Below are positions 8,585-18,617 of a DNA stretch of 64,000 nt, one piece after another. Under the pieces are notes generated by a model, which was given only the letters and a program-made list of their open reading frames with translations, had not been told where the DNA came from and did not search any database. The DNA comes from an uncultured Pirellulaceae bacterium. Lineage in GTDB: Bacteria > Planctomycetota > Planctomycetia > Pirellulales > Pirellulaceae. The translations under genes were made by a program, and so were the position numbers. The stretch lies in the NCBI GenBank assembly GCA_938084685.1, contig CALKGE010000006.1:62001-126000 (forward strand), read 5' to 3'. Every line of letters begins with the position of its first letter. The first letter of the stretch is position 1.

Positions 8585-10105
8585 CTATTTGCTGAAAATG
8601 CTTAAATCTCCAAGCAAAACCACGGACGACATCATCCATTGCTGGTTGTCCTCTTCAGCCTGGGAAGCGTCGGCGACTTTGATATAGCGTGACCATTTGG
8701 TCTCACTGGCCTGCCGAGTGGCATCGACTGGCAGCCAATGTCCGTCTACCAATACCTCGTTCCACATATGGAAATAGCATCGGGTCAATCCACCATCGGG
8801 TACTGCCACCAACCCGGATACCAGACGTGTCGGTAGCCCGGCAGTCCGAGCCATGGCAGCAAACAAACAGGCATGCTCGGTACAATCGCCCTCCCTGCTT
8901 TCAAAGGCTTCTCCGGCGGATGTCATGGCCTGGGAATAGTTTTTTTCTTCCATGTGTTGATACACGAACTCGTGCAGCGCTGCGACCTTGTCCGAGTCAC
9001 TTTCCAGAGCACTCACAAGTTCCTCTGCCTTTGCCCGAATCCCTTGGTGCTCTGTTTGTATCAGCGACGACCCGGCAAGATATCTTTCCGCAGCAACCTC
9101 CGGTGCAGACTCTTCCTGGATACTTCGATCCGAGGTATGCAACACCACCTCATCTTTGCTCCGCTTCTTAACAACCTGGTGCTGTGAATTATCAAAGACA
9201 CCAGAAAGGTCCGTCAATGAAGAGGTCAGGATGTAATTCTGAGCGACAGCTTCCTGTTCGTAGACTCCCTGAATTTCAACCGACGTGACCTCCTGGAGGT
9301 CAACGTCACTAGACGAGCTTCGGAGTGGAACCGCTGTCGCTTCAGTTCGTTTCTCGACCCAGCGGAACTCCATACCCATTTGAGGATACGTGGCGCGCAT
9401 GGTAATCCCCTCACTATTGACCCACAGCTCCCCGTTCATGGAAATCCCGTCCGCTTCACTCAACACAGAAATTTTCAAAAGCGATTGGTCGTCAAACCCG
9501 TCAACCTCTTCATAGTCATGTGCTGTCAACGTTTGCTTATAAACAGTGAGCGTCGACGGCTCCACGTTGGAAAACGTTCGCGTCTCTCCCGGCTTCATCA
9601 TCTTTCTTACCAAAGAAAGATCTATCGCCAGAGGCCCCAGAGCTCCCTTAGTCCATGGTTTCTGAAAACTGGCCCGCTTCCCAGAACTTTCGCTCTGTAC
9701 TTCCAGCGTCTCCCCATCCACTGACACTGTGGCCATTTTGGTCCCACTGTCACTCGAATCAACCTCGATACTCGTCAGCACACCGTCAGGAGTCTCGACG
9801 AAGTGAACGTCCTGCAACGACTCCGTCGTTTCCATACCTCGCTTAAATTTAAGAGTCATAAACCAGATTCCGTACACTTCATCCTGAGTGGCATCGTGCT
9901 TGGCGTCGAGCAGCGCATAGCCCACTTCGTGACCCTTGATGCTGATGATGTAGCTGGTTTTCAGAATGACTTCATCCCGAGATCCCTGCAGTTCAACCTG
10001 AGGCCAATTGATCTTCTTTTCTTCCCTGGAGCACCCGCTCGTCATCATCATCAGCAGCAGCAGGCCCAAGGTTGTAAAAAACCGTGACAGTCGTCTGGAA
10101 TCCAT
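8585..10105 (-). CDS. Transglutaminase-like domain lipoprotein
   Basis: The 506-residue protein starts with a lipoprotein signal (LLLLMMMTSGC, lipidated Cys25). Residues about 30-330 form a beta-rich region without a known motif. The C-terminal transglutaminase-like (papain-fold) domain keeps the full triad: Cys408 in GDCTEH, His446 in FHMWNE and Asp461 in PVDATR. Proteins of this build act as peptidases or crosslinking enzymes, or as structural relatives. The substrate cannot be told from sequence. It is probably anchored in a membrane with the enzyme domain in the periplasm. The gene diverges from glnB. Confidence 0.87.
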   Translation of the reverse strand: MDSRRLSRFFTTLGLLLLMMMTSGCSREEKKINWPQVELQGSRDEVILKTSYIISIKGHEVGYALLDAKHDATQDEVYGIWFMTLKFKRGMETTESLQDVHFVETPDGVLTSIEVDSSDSGTKMATVSVDGETLEVQSESSGKRASFQKPWTKGALGPLAIDLSLVRKMMKPGETRTFSNVEPSTLTVYKQTLTAHDYEEVDGFDDQSLLKISVLSEADGISMNGELWVNSEGITMRATYPQMGMEFRWVEKRTEATAVPLRSSSSDVDLQEVTSVEIQGVYEQEAVAQNYILTSSLTDLSGVFDNSQHQVVKKRSKDEVVLHTSDRSIQEESAPEVAAERYLAGSSLIQTEHQGIRAKAEELVSALESDSDKVAALHEFVYQHMEEKNYSQAMTSAGEAFESREGDCTEHACLFAAMARTAGLPTRLVSGLVAVPDGGLTRCYFHMWNEVLVDGHWLPVDATRQASETKWSRYIKVADASQAEEDNQQWMMSSVVLLGDLSIFSK

Positions 10106-10204
10106 GTTAAATCTTTCTGTAAAGTGGTAATTCTGCCGAGCTTTTAGAATAACCTATTGATTCAGACTTTATCATCCAAATTGGATTCAATAAAATTTGG
10201 TTAA

Positions 10205-10666
<462 letters not shown>

Positions 10667-10715
10667 CAATCCGGACTCCCCTCGCCTTCCCAGAACCTGC
10701 CTCGACAGACACCAC

Positions 10716-13355
10716 ATGAATGACGCCTCTGGTTTTAACGACTCGATTATTAAGGCGCGGCAACTACTGGAGACAGGTCGCCAGCGACTGAAAGAACGGC
10801 ACGAAACAGGTTCACCCGGAATACAGGTATGTACCGCCATTACCGACCTGTTTGATGAAATCGTACTCAGTATGTACGAACTGGCGATCGAGCAGGTCAC
10901 GCAGAACGAACAACAACGTGCAAGACTTGAACAGGTCACAGCCATGGTGGCGCACGGCGGTTACGGTCGTCGTGATGTCGCACCCTACTCAGACATCGAT
11001 CTGATGCTGCTCTGTCAACGCTCTGGCGATCCCCTTGTTCCCGAACTGGCTCGAGCCTTGAGTCAAAACATCTACGACGTCGGATTGCAACTTGGCTTCG
11101 CCACGCGGACAGTCAAAGAGGCTTCAAGTCTGGGACTCAAAGATGCCAAAATCTTTACCTCGCTGGTCGAATCCCGGTTTCTGAAAGGGAGCAAAGAACT
11201 ATTCCAGGAATTCTACTCACGATTCCGCCGACGTTCTCGCAACCGCTGGAAACACCTGATCAAGCTGGTCTATAAGGCTCGGCACGAAGAACGACTTCAG
11301 TTTGGCGACACCGTACATCTGCTGAAACCAAATATTAAAAGGTCCCGCGGAACGTTACGCGACTTGCAATTTGTGCGCTGGATCGGGTTCATTGTGCATG
11401 GAGAAGCCGAACCGATCACGTTGCAAAGATTGGGAGCCATGACGACAGAAGACTACCGTGTTCTCCGCGGTGCCCGGGAGTTCCTGTTACAGCTGAGAAA
11501 TGAACTCCATTTTCACGCTGGTAAATCACAGGACATCCTCAATCGCTTCGAACAGGTTCGGATCGCCCAGAAACTTGGATATCAACCTGATGATAAAGCG
11601 CTGGCGGTCGAACTGTTCATGCAACAGTACTTTGACCATATCAGTCAGGTTCGTTATACGGTTACCCACTTTTTCCAGTCGAGCCGTCCCGAACGGTGGA
11701 GCTCACGATTATCTCTGCCAGGGTTTGTTCGCAAGATCGATGGCAAGTTTCGTATGGGACCCTACTTTATTGGAGCACTCCCCCATCGACTCGACGAAAT
11801 TCGCTCCAACGTCAGCGATGTAATGCGACTCATGGAGCTGGCCAGTGCTCACAACAAACGAATCGATCACCGCACCTGGACGGCGATACGGGAATCCATG
11901 ATGGAACAGGATGAAGTCGTACTCACCGAACAGGTTGTACAACAATTCCTGGCATTGCTTGGACGTCCCGTTCGACTGGGCGAACAACTCAGAAAACTTC
12001 ACCAGATGCGCGTGCTGGAAAAGATCGTGCCCGCCCTCAAACATGCTCGAAATCTGCTGCAGTTCAACGACTACCACAAATACACGGTCGATGAACATTC
12101 GATGCGAGCGGTCAAAAAAGCAACTGATTTCTTTGGCGAGCAATCCGTACTGGGAAACGTCTACCGGGATCTCAGCAATAAGACCATTCTGCATCTGGCG
12201 CTATTGCTACATGATTTAGGCAAAGGGTTTCCGGAAGACCATAGTGACGTAGGCCGCGAAATCGCCCACGAAACCGCCGCCCGGTTCGGCTTGTCCGAAC
12301 ACAACACCGATGTACTTGCGCATCTGGTCCATAAACACCTGCTCATGGCGCATACTGCTTTTCGCAAAGATTTGCACGATGAAAATGTTGTCATCGAGTT
12401 TGCGCGGGAAGCCCGGTCGCTGGAGCAGTTACAAATGCTGTTCGTTCTGACCTGTGCAGATTTGGCAGCTGTCGGACCGGGCGTGCTGAACAGGTGGAAA
12501 CAGGATCTGGTCACCGAATTGTACCTTAAGGCACGTATTCATCTGTCTGGAGAATCTCAGGCAAAATTTGCCAAGGATTGGCTGACGGAACAGCAAACAA
12601 AATTGCAGAAACTCCTGCCCGCTCCGGCGGAATCATGGGAAACGCACCTGAAGAAACTGCCGCCAACGCTGCTCGATGACGAGCACCTGCCAAGAACAGC
12701 GGACTATCTGACCGCTTTACAGATTTTGACTCCCGGCGAAGTAGTTACCTGGGCGCGGTATATCCCCGAACGTAATGCTACCGAATACACGATCGGAGCG
12801 CATCACGAAACACTCGACGGATGCTTTCACCGCATAACCGGAGTGCTTTCAAGTCAGCGAAACTCGATTCTAGGAGCTGAAATCTTTGAGTTGGCCGACC
12901 AATTGGTACTCGATCGTTTTTACGTCTCCGATCTGAATCATCCCGATGCCCCATCTGGTGACAGATTGAGCCTGATTCAGCAAAAACTCAAGCAGGCCAT
13001 TGAACTTAAAGAAGATATAAAGCCAACCTTTCGTCAGGTTTGGACGGCGTCATCAGAAACAACGGCCGGAGAAATCAACCCGCTTCCCTCACGTGTCGGA
13101 ATCGATAATAAGTCTGCCGAAAAACATACCATTATTACCATCTTTGCCTACGACCGGCTCGGCTTGCTCTATGACATTACCAAAGCACTGTTCGATCTGG
13201 AACTGGACGTTCATTTTGCAAAAATTGGTACATATATCGATCAGGTGGTTGACGTCTTCTATGTAACCGATCGAAATGGTAATAAGATAGAATCAAAGCA
13301 GCAGTTTGACGCGATTCGTGAAAAACTGCTGGAACAAACTGACAAGCCCACGTAA
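10716..13355 (+). CDS. glnD: Bifunctional uridylyltransferase/uridylyl-removing enzyme
   Basis: GlnD adds UMP to PII Tyr51 when glutamine is low and removes it when glutamine is high. The 879-residue protein has the nucleotidyltransferase motif GGYGRRDVAPYSDIDLML (about 78-96), the PII-UTase helical domain, the HD domain with LLLHDLGKG (about 495-505) for deuridylylation, and two C-terminal ACT domains (about 700-740 and 800-875) that bind glutamine. The frame is open upstream into glnB, but ATG 10716 gives the normal length and N-terminus. It is placed straight after glnB, its substrate. Confidence 0.95.
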   Translation: MNDASGFNDSIIKARQLLETGRQRLKERHETGSPGIQVCTAITDLFDEIVLSMYELAIEQVTQNEQQRARLEQVTAMVAHGGYGRRDVAPYSDIDLMLLCQRSGDPLVPELARALSQNIYDVGLQLGFATRTVKEASSLGLKDAKIFTSLVESRFLKGSKELFQEFYSRFRRRSRNRWKHLIKLVYKARHEERLQFGDTVHLLKPNIKRSRGTLRDLQFVRWIGFIVHGEAEPITLQRLGAMTTEDYRVLRGAREFLLQLRNELHFHAGKSQDILNRFEQVRIAQKLGYQPDDKALAVELFMQQYFDHISQVRYTVTHFFQSSRPERWSSRLSLPGFVRKIDGKFRMGPYFIGALPHRLDEIRSNVSDVMRLMELASAHNKRIDHRTWTAIRESMMEQDEVVLTEQVVQQFLALLGRPVRLGEQLRKLHQMRVLEKIVPALKHARNLLQFNDYHKYTVDEHSMRAVKKATDFFGEQSVLGNVYRDLSNKTILHLALLLHDLGKGFPEDHSDVGREIAHETAARFGLSEHNTDVLAHLVHKHLLMAHTAFRKDLHDENVVIEFAREARSLEQLQMLFVLTCADLAAVGPGVLNRWKQDLVTELYLKARIHLSGESQAKFAKDWLTEQQTKLQKLLPAPAESWETHLKKLPPTLLDDEHLPRTADYLTALQILTPGEVVTWARYIPERNATEYTIGAHHETLDGCFHRITGVLSSQRNSILGAEIFELADQLVLDRFYVSDLNHPDAPSGDRLSLIQQKLKQAIELKEDIKPTFRQVWTASSETTAGEINPLPSRVGIDNKSAEKHTIITIFAYDRLGLLYDITKALFDLELDVHFAKIGTYIDQVVDVFYVTDRNGNKIESKQQFDAIREKLLEQTDKPT

Positions 13356-13377
13356 CTTCGCAAGAGGCACCTTCCAT

Positions 13378-14031
13378 ATGAAATCCCCTTTCTCTTACGT
13401 TTTCCTGGTGGCAGCCCTGCTGTTGAGCTCCACAAACCTTGTTGCTCAGGATGAAGAAACCAAACCAGCAGAAGTAGAAGCTGAAGCTGCGGAACAGGCT
13501 CCTCAAAGGTTCAAAGTTATTTTCGAACTATCCAATGATGGCGAAGTCGAAATCGAAGTCGCTCGCAAACTTGCTCCACTCGGCGTCGACCAGTTCTATA
13601 ATCTTGTCAAGTCCGGCTTCTATAACGAATGCCGCTTCTTCCGAGTCGTTCCAGGATTCGTGGTGCAATTCGGAATTAACGGAGACCCTGCTGTGCAGAA
13701 AAAATGGAGAGAAGCTCCGATTAAGGACGACCCTGTTCGGTTTAGCAACAAAAAGGGAACGATCTGCTTCGCCACCGCCGGCAAGGACACTCGTACTACA
13801 CAGCTATTCATCAATATTGGCGACAACGAACGATTGGACGGACTGGGATTTGCTGCCTTCGGCCGTGTTAATCACGGGCTCAAGCATTTCGAAGCGATTA
13901 ACAGCGAGTACGGTGAAACGCCGAATCAGGAACTCATCCATAACAAAGGAAATGATTACCTGAAAGAAGGATTCCCCAATATGGATTACATCAAAAAGGC
14001 CTACGTGGTCGAAAAGATCGAAAAGAAGTAA
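13378..14031 (+). CDS. Exported cyclophilin-type peptidyl-prolyl isomerase
   Basis: The 217-residue enzyme isomerises prolyl peptide bonds. It has a signal peptide (FSYVFLVAALLLSSTNLVAQ), a short Glu-rich linker and a cyclophilin domain (about 45-215). Seen in the domain are FYNECRFFRVVPGFVVQFG, with the catalytic Arg and Phe, TICFATAGKDTRTTQLFINI with the Gln-Phe pair, and FAAFGRV. The ATG is preceded by AAGAGG. It lies 22 bases behind glnD, and a hairpin terminator follows. Its probable place is the periplasm, in folding of exported proteins. Confidence 0.92.
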   Translation: MKSPFSYVFLVAALLLSSTNLVAQDEETKPAEVEAEAAEQAPQRFKVIFELSNDGEVEIEVARKLAPLGVDQFYNLVKSGFYNECRFFRVVPGFVVQFGINGDPAVQKKWREAPIKDDPVRFSNKKGTICFATAGKDTRTTQLFINIGDNERLDGLGFAAFGRVNHGLKHFEAINSEYGETPNQELIHNKGNDYLKEGFPNMDYIKKAYVVEKIEKK

Positions 14032-14052
14032 TTTACCGCTGGGCACACATAC

Positions 14053-14098
14053 AACCTCTGCAGCTCGGGCTCCGTTGGCCAGAACTGCGGAGGTTTTA
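14053..14098 (+). terminator. Intrinsic terminator after the cyclophilin gene
   Basis: An 11-bp stem (AACCTCTGCAG pairing with CTGCGGAGGTT, one G-U pair) with a 21-base loop is followed by TTTTACTTT. It lies 22 bases after the stop of the isomerase gene and would end the glnB-glnD-isomerase transcript. Confidence 0.65.
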
Positions 14099-14110
14099 CT
14101 TTGCGCCAAC

Positions 14111-14146
14111 AAAAAACCGCTACCGACATCGACTGCCGGCAGCGGT
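14111..14146 (-). terminator. Intrinsic terminator after the DUF3500-like gene
   Basis: Read on the minus strand, a 10-bp stem (ACCGCTGCCG with CGGTAGCGGT, one G-U pair) and an 11-base loop are followed by six T. It ends transcription of the gene at 14267-15289, back to back with the plus-strand terminator. Confidence 0.75.
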
Positions 14147-14266
14147 CTAAACTGCTCAGTAACACACTCGGATCACCCCCGCCCAGAAGGAATCTGACCA
14201 GGAGAAACAGGGGAAACAGTAGAAACCCAGGCTGGGTCCACTGCACCCGGAGCCGCTACACTACGT

Positions 14267-15289
14267 CTACGCGTTTAACTCAACCTCGGCTGAATCAGCG
14301 ATGTTCACCCACACGTGGACGTGAGGCGCACCACGGAAGTGCCAGACAAATGAAGGACCTTCCAGACGCCAGTTGTCCCAAACCTTATCGCCACCAATGT
14401 CATTGTCTGTATAAAACGCCAGATGACAGGCATCCAATCCACCCTGCTTGTTGACACAGGCAAGCGCTTCCTGCTGATCCGATTTACGGAACATGGTCAC
14501 CAGACTTTGCAGCGTCTTCTGAACACCCTCTTTCTGACTTGCGTTCAGATCTTGAACAGCGATCCCCTGGAAACCACCTTTGGCGCCCTTGAACTGAACA
14601 GCCTGTTCGCGAACCGTTTTCGCAACTTCAGCCTGCTTACGCTGCTCTTTATCCAAAAGCTGATAAACCTGATTGGCAGCCAGAGCCTGCGCCCAAAAGA
14701 CGTTTCCGTCATGATCCGGTTCTTCATTAAAAGTTCCGTGCGGGTCGTGTCCGTAAAAGATCGGTCCTCCGAATGCCACGTGGTCAATCGAATTCCCATC
14801 CGCTCGCAACGTCAGGTGACGTGAGGTCATGACGAATTCGAACTGATCGCCGCCCGGTTCGCCAAAGATGGCAATATTATTGGTTTCTCCAAATCCACCC
14901 GTGTCATCTTTCTGCTGCTTATCAAACTTCGCATGCCAGTCCTTGTCCAGCAGACCTTCGTAAATCATGCGAATCATATCACGCTGCTCGTCGGTGAAGA
15001 AGCTGGAGTTGACCGTAGGCTTGGTGATATGCCAGTTGTTGGAAATCCGGGTTCGTAACAATCCTCGTTTCGGATCGACATAATCCCAATCAAAGGTAAC
15101 CACTTTCTTCTGACTTTCCGTCAGTGTGTCATACAGCCGCTTTACAATGTTTTCCGGATTCCCCGCAGACTTTTCCTTTCCTGATAAGGGAGCCTGCAAG
15201 GCCGCCCCTGCCACGATGGATGCAGCTCCTGTCGACTGCATGAACTTACGACGATCGAGATTGCGACGATCGAGATTGATGGAACTCAT
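14267..15289 (-). CDS. DUF3500-like Tat-exported protein
   Basis: The 340-residue protein has a twin-arginine leader (DRRKFMQSTGAASIVAGAAL), so it should be exported folded. Two blocks, TESQKKVVTFDWD near the start and FTDEQRDMIRMIYEGLLD later, together with DQFEFVMTSRHLTLR, GPIFYGHDPHG and the late SQKEGVQKTLQSL, resemble the DUF3500 family, whose biochemical role is not known to me. The C-terminal VWHFRGAPHVHVWVNI has a His-rich strand that could bind metal. The ATG is preceded by AAGG. It stands alone and ends in its own terminator. Confidence 0.8.
   Translation of the reverse strand: MSSINLDRRNLDRRKFMQSTGAASIVAGAALQAPLSGKEKSAGNPENIVKRLYDTLTESQKKVVTFDWDYVDPKRGLLRTRISNNWHITKPTVNSSFFTDEQRDMIRMIYEGLLDKDWHAKFDKQQKDDTGGFGETNNIAIFGEPGGDQFEFVMTSRHLTLRADGNSIDHVAFGGPIFYGHDPHGTFNEEPDHDGNVFWAQALAANQVYQLLDKEQRKQAEVAKTVREQAVQFKGAKGGFQGIAVQDLNASQKEGVQKTLQSLVTMFRKSDQQEALACVNKQGGLDACHLAFYTDNDIGGDKVWDNWRLEGPSFVWHFRGAPHVHVWVNIADSAEVELNA
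15249..15278 (-). repeat. Perfect 15-base tandem duplication in a Tat signal
   Basis: The 15-base unit CGACGATCGAGATTG (plus strand) occurs twice in a row, in frame with the DUF3500-like gene. It gives LDRRN followed by LDRRK, so the twin-arginine pair is doubled. Only the second copy is followed by the hydrophobic stretch at the usual distance. Confidence 0.9.
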
Positions 15290-15476
15290 AACACAAACCT
15301 TAGCTAGAATGGGATGACATTGGTTTTCATAATGTCGCCATTATCTCACACACATGGGTTCCTTCGCAATGAAATAGAGGTCATGATTATGGGAAATCTG
15401 TTGTGGCAGGAAGCTTGGCCACGACAGAGTAAAATCACCATTTTTCTTCCACTCTCCCACTCGCCAAAGGTCCTCC

Positions 15477-16313
15477 ATGCCTGAATTACCTGAAGTCGAA
15501 ACCATGCGACGGGGAATCCTGGCGATCGAGGGCGCAACGATTACCGCGGCAGAAAAAGTTCGCTGTCGGTGTAAACCAATCTCTATCAAACCAAACCCCG
15601 CCACCATTCGCCGTCGCGTCGTTGGGAAGCAGGTTCAACAGGTAGGACGGATTGGAAAACGAGTCGTGATTCAGCTGGAAAATGATGACCGACTGTTGTT
15701 TGAGCCGCGGATGACAGGGCTGGTACTGGTGACCGACCCACCAAGTCCCGAGCACGTACGTTTTCGACTGGAGTTTTCGCGCGGAGAAAAAGAAGTGCTT
15801 TACTGGGACCGTCGAGGTCTGGGCATGGTCTACCTGCTGAATGATCAACAATACCAACAACGATTTGGCCTCAGGAACCTTGGCCCTGACGCATTGGAGG
15901 TCACGGGCCCGATGCTGAAAGAAATATTCGGAAAATCCAGCAGGCCGATCAAAGTAGCGCTACTCGATCAGAAAAAAGTCGCCGGGATCGGTAATCTGTA
16001 CGCCTCGGAAATCCTCCACGTTGCTGCCATCCATCCGGCGAAACGATGCGACAAAATTACCAAAAACCAGTGGCACCTGATCGCTCAGACAACGATCGAT
16101 ATCCTGCAAACAGCTATCGCTCACGAAGGTTCAACACTCTCGGATGGCACCTATCGCAACGCATTAAATGATCCGGGAGGCTATCAGAACATGCACCGGG
16201 TTTATGACAAACAGGGTGAAATATGCCCGATTTGCATGGACACTCCCATTACTCGAATCGTTCAGGCTCAACGAAGCACGTTTTTCTGCAAAACCTGTCA
16301 GAAACGTTCCTGA
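15477..16313 (+). CDS. mutM: Formamidopyrimidine-DNA glycosylase
   Basis: MutM excises 8-oxoguanine and other oxidised purines and nicks the strand. The protein has 278 residues and starts MPELPEVET, which holds the catalytic Pro and Glu once Met is removed. The helix-two-turn-helix motif is seen as KVAGIGNLYASEILHVA (about 163-180). The C-terminal zinc finger CPICMDTPITRI...FFCKTC has its four cysteines. Length and order are canonical. The ATG is preceded by AAAGG. Confidence 0.96.
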   Translation: MPELPEVETMRRGILAIEGATITAAEKVRCRCKPISIKPNPATIRRRVVGKQVQQVGRIGKRVVIQLENDDRLLFEPRMTGLVLVTDPPSPEHVRFRLEFSRGEKEVLYWDRRGLGMVYLLNDQQYQQRFGLRNLGPDALEVTGPMLKEIFGKSSRPIKVALLDQKKVAGIGNLYASEILHVAAIHPAKRCDKITKNQWHLIAQTTIDILQTAIAHEGSTLSDGTYRNALNDPGGYQNMHRVYDKQGEICPICMDTPITRIVQAQRSTFFCKTCQKRS

Positions 16314-16363
16314 TTCTGCTTTCTGAACGACCTTCCAATCCCGCAGGGACTAACAGGAAGGAA

Positions 16364-16383
16364 CTATAGTGGATACACTATAG
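16364..16383. promoter_or_regulatory. Dyad CTATAGTG-N4-CACTATAG before trpB
   Basis: A perfect 8-bp inverted repeat with a four-base spacer lies about 110 bases before trpB. It could be a regulator's operator or a small hairpin. Nothing in the sequence names the binding protein. Confidence 0.45.
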
Positions 16384-16414
16384 GCTATGCGAGCACCGTA
16401 CACCGATGTTTGAA

Positions 16415-16451
16415 CCGATTGCCGTATGAAAGCACTGTTTTGGCAATACGG
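16415..16451 (+). other. Possible hairpin in the trpB leader
   Basis: CCGATTGCC can pair with GGCAATACGG (one bulged A) around an 18-base loop, 40 bases before the trpB start. No leader peptide with tandem Trp codons and no T-tract are visible, so classical attenuation is not supported. Confidence 0.3.
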
Positions 16452-16492
16452 AATACGAAACCATCCAGGAAGATGAGAGACCGTTAGACAAC

Positions 16493-17698
16493 ATGTCAGA
16501 CCCTATTTCGACAGTACCAGATTCGTCAGGGCGATTCGGAGAATTTGGTGGGCGTTATGTACCTGAAACTCTGACCCGCGCATTGGATGAACTGGCTGAA
16601 GAGTACGCTCAGGCCAAACAGGACCCTGAGTTTCAAAGCCAGCTGACAAACCTGCTTAATACCTTTGTGGGGCGTCCTTCTCCGCTTTATTTTGCTGAAC
16701 GATTGACCGAGCACTGCGGTGGCGCCGAGATCTGGCTCAAACGTGAAGACACCAATCACACCGGTGCTCATAAAATCAATAACACGCTGGGACAGGCACT
16801 GCTTACTCTGAGAATGGGTAAAAAACGAGTGATCGCTGAAACCGGCGCCGGACAACACGGCGTTGCAACTGCGACAGCCTGTGCCCGATTCGGACTGGAA
16901 TGCATCGTCTACATGGGTGCCGAAGATGTGCGACGACAGGCCCCTAACGTATTCAGCATGAAGCTACTGGGAGCCGAAGTCCGACCGGTCGAGTCTGGCT
17001 CGCGTACATTACGTGATGCAATCAATGAAGCCATGCGTGACTGGATGAGCAGTGTGGAAACAACACACTACATTATTGGTTCGGTTGTCGGCCCCCACCC
17101 ATTCCCGCTGATTGTGCGGGATTTTCAGAGTGTGATCGGGCGGGAAGCACGCCAGCAAAGCCTCGACAGTTTTGGCAGTCTGCCCGACCGGGTCGTGGCC
17201 TGTGTTGGAGGCGGTAGCAACGCAGCCGGGATGTTCTACCCCTTTATTGATGACTCGCAAGTCGAATTACTGGGAGTTGAAGCGGGAGGACGTAGTGAAC
17301 AACCTGGCGATCACGCATCACCACTCACGTTTGGGGAACACGGGATTTTGCACGGTAGCTACAGCTACGTGATGCAGGATGAGGATGGGCAAACATGTGA
17401 CGTCCATTCCATCTCCGCCGGACTGGACTACCCGGGCGTCGGACCTGAACACAGTTTTTGGAAGGATACGGGCCGGGTCGATTACACGTACTGCCAGGAT
17501 GCTGAAGCCATGGCTGCCTTTGATGTACTTGCACGAACCGAAGGGATCCTGCCCGCACTGGAAAGTTCTCATGCCATCGCCAAAGCCATGGAAAGTGCTC
17601 GGGAACTGGGAGCCGGCAAACGTCTTGTCGTCTGCCTGTCCGGTCGCGGCGATAAAGACAGCAATGAAATAGCAAGGCTCAAGCAGGAAGGCTACTAA
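16493..17698 (+). CDS. trpB: Tryptophan synthase beta chain
   Basis: TrpB joins indole and serine to make tryptophan with PLP. The 401-residue protein has the PLP lysine in [14 protein letters not shown] sequence ([15 protein letters not shown]), the phosphate-binding loop GGGSNAAG, and the ETGAGQHG motif. The length is canonical for the TrpB1 type that works with TrpA. trpA follows after about 70 bases, so both are likely one transcript forming the alpha2-beta2 complex. trpE is some 6 kb away; trpC, trpD and trpF are not in the window. Confidence 0.97.
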   Translation: MSDPISTVPDSSGRFGEFGGRYVPETLTRALDELAEEYAQAKQDPEFQSQLTNLLNTFVGRPSPLYFAERLTEHCGGAEIWLKREDTNHTGAHKINNTLGQALLTLRMGKKRVIAETGAGQHGVATATACARFGLECIVYMGAEDVRRQAPNVFSMKLLGAEVRPVESGSRTLRDAINEAMRDWMSSVETTHYIIGSVVGPHPFPLIVRDFQSVIGREARQQSLDSFGSLPDRVVACVGGGSNAAGMFYPFIDDSQVELLGVEAGGRSEQPGDHASPLTFGEHGILHGSYSYVMQDEDGQTCDVHSISAGLDYPGVGPEHSFWKDTGRVDYTYCQDAEAMAAFDVLARTEGILPALESSHAIAKAMESARELGAGKRLVVCLSGRGDKDSNEIARLKQEGY

Positions 17699-17767
17699 GC
17701 CTCCGTATCATCCTTACAAGTTGCTCCGAGTTATATCCGCCAAAACAGAACAGACTGAAAACCTGAC

Positions 17768-18571
17768 ATGTCAGCAATCGACAAAACCTTTGAATCACTT
17801 CGCAGCCAGGGCCGTAAAGCATTCCTGCCGTTTGTTACTGCCGGAGATCCCAATCTGGAATTCACTGGCAAAGTGCTGCGGGAACTGGTGGCTCGCGGAG
17901 CGAGTCTTTGTGAGCTGGGAATCCCGTACAGCGACCTCATCGCGGATGGTCCGGTCATTCAGGCCAGCTATACACGCGTGCTGGATCAAAAGCAGAAACT
18001 GGCCGACATCCTGGCAGCGGCTCAAACCTGGACGGCGGAACTCTCAGCTCCAATCGTCTCGATGGTAAGTTACAGCATTATTCACAGACAGGGACTTGAG
18101 AATTACGTGGCACGCGCCAAGGCTGCGGGGATTGCCGGCGCCATTGTCCCCGATCTGCTCGTCGAAGAATCAGACGCCTTTTCGGAAATCTGCAAGCGTG
18201 AGGACTTTAGTCTGATTCAGCTGGTTACTCCGACGACTCCCCGGGACAGAGCACTGCAAATCTGCGAAACCTCTACCGGATTCCTGTACTTTGTTTCCGT
18301 GACCGGTATTACCGGCGAGCGGACGGAGTTGCCACCAGAAGTCGTCGACCAGGTAGGCTGGCTCAAAGAACGAACAGAGCTGCCTGTCTGCATCGGATTT
18401 GGTATCAGCAAACCCGAACATGTAAAAATGCTGGCTCCAGTCGCCGACGGCCTCATCGTCGGATCAGCCATTGTTCGCAAAATAGCGGAAGTCGAAGAAA
18501 AAGGGGAAGCCGCCGTGCTTGCCGAAATTGGTGAACTGGTGGACGCATTAACGGCAGCCATGGAGTCCTGA
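17768..18571 (+). CDS. trpA: Tryptophan synthase alpha chain
   Basis: TrpA cleaves indole-3-glycerol phosphate to indole for TrpB. The TIM barrel of 267 residues has the catalytic Glu and Asp in CELGIPYSDLIADGP and the phosphate-binding stretch GFGISKPEHV with GSAIV near the end. The YFVSVTGITGER block is the usual one. It lies directly behind trpB. The ArsM-like gene follows after about 45 bases, so it may share the transcript. Confidence 0.97.
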   Translation: MSAIDKTFESLRSQGRKAFLPFVTAGDPNLEFTGKVLRELVARGASLCELGIPYSDLIADGPVIQASYTRVLDQKQKLADILAAAQTWTAELSAPIVSMVSYSIIHRQGLENYVARAKAAGIAGAIVPDLLVEESDAFSEICKREDFSLIQLVTPTTPRDRALQICETSTGFLYFVSVTGITGERTELPPEVVDQVGWLKERTELPVCIGFGISKPEHVKMLAPVADGLIVGSAIVRKIAEVEEKGEAAVLAEIGELVDALTAAMES

Positions 18572-18617
18572 TCACTCCTTCTCCTTAACCTCTCTCTCCA
18601 TCATGGAGTACCACGCG

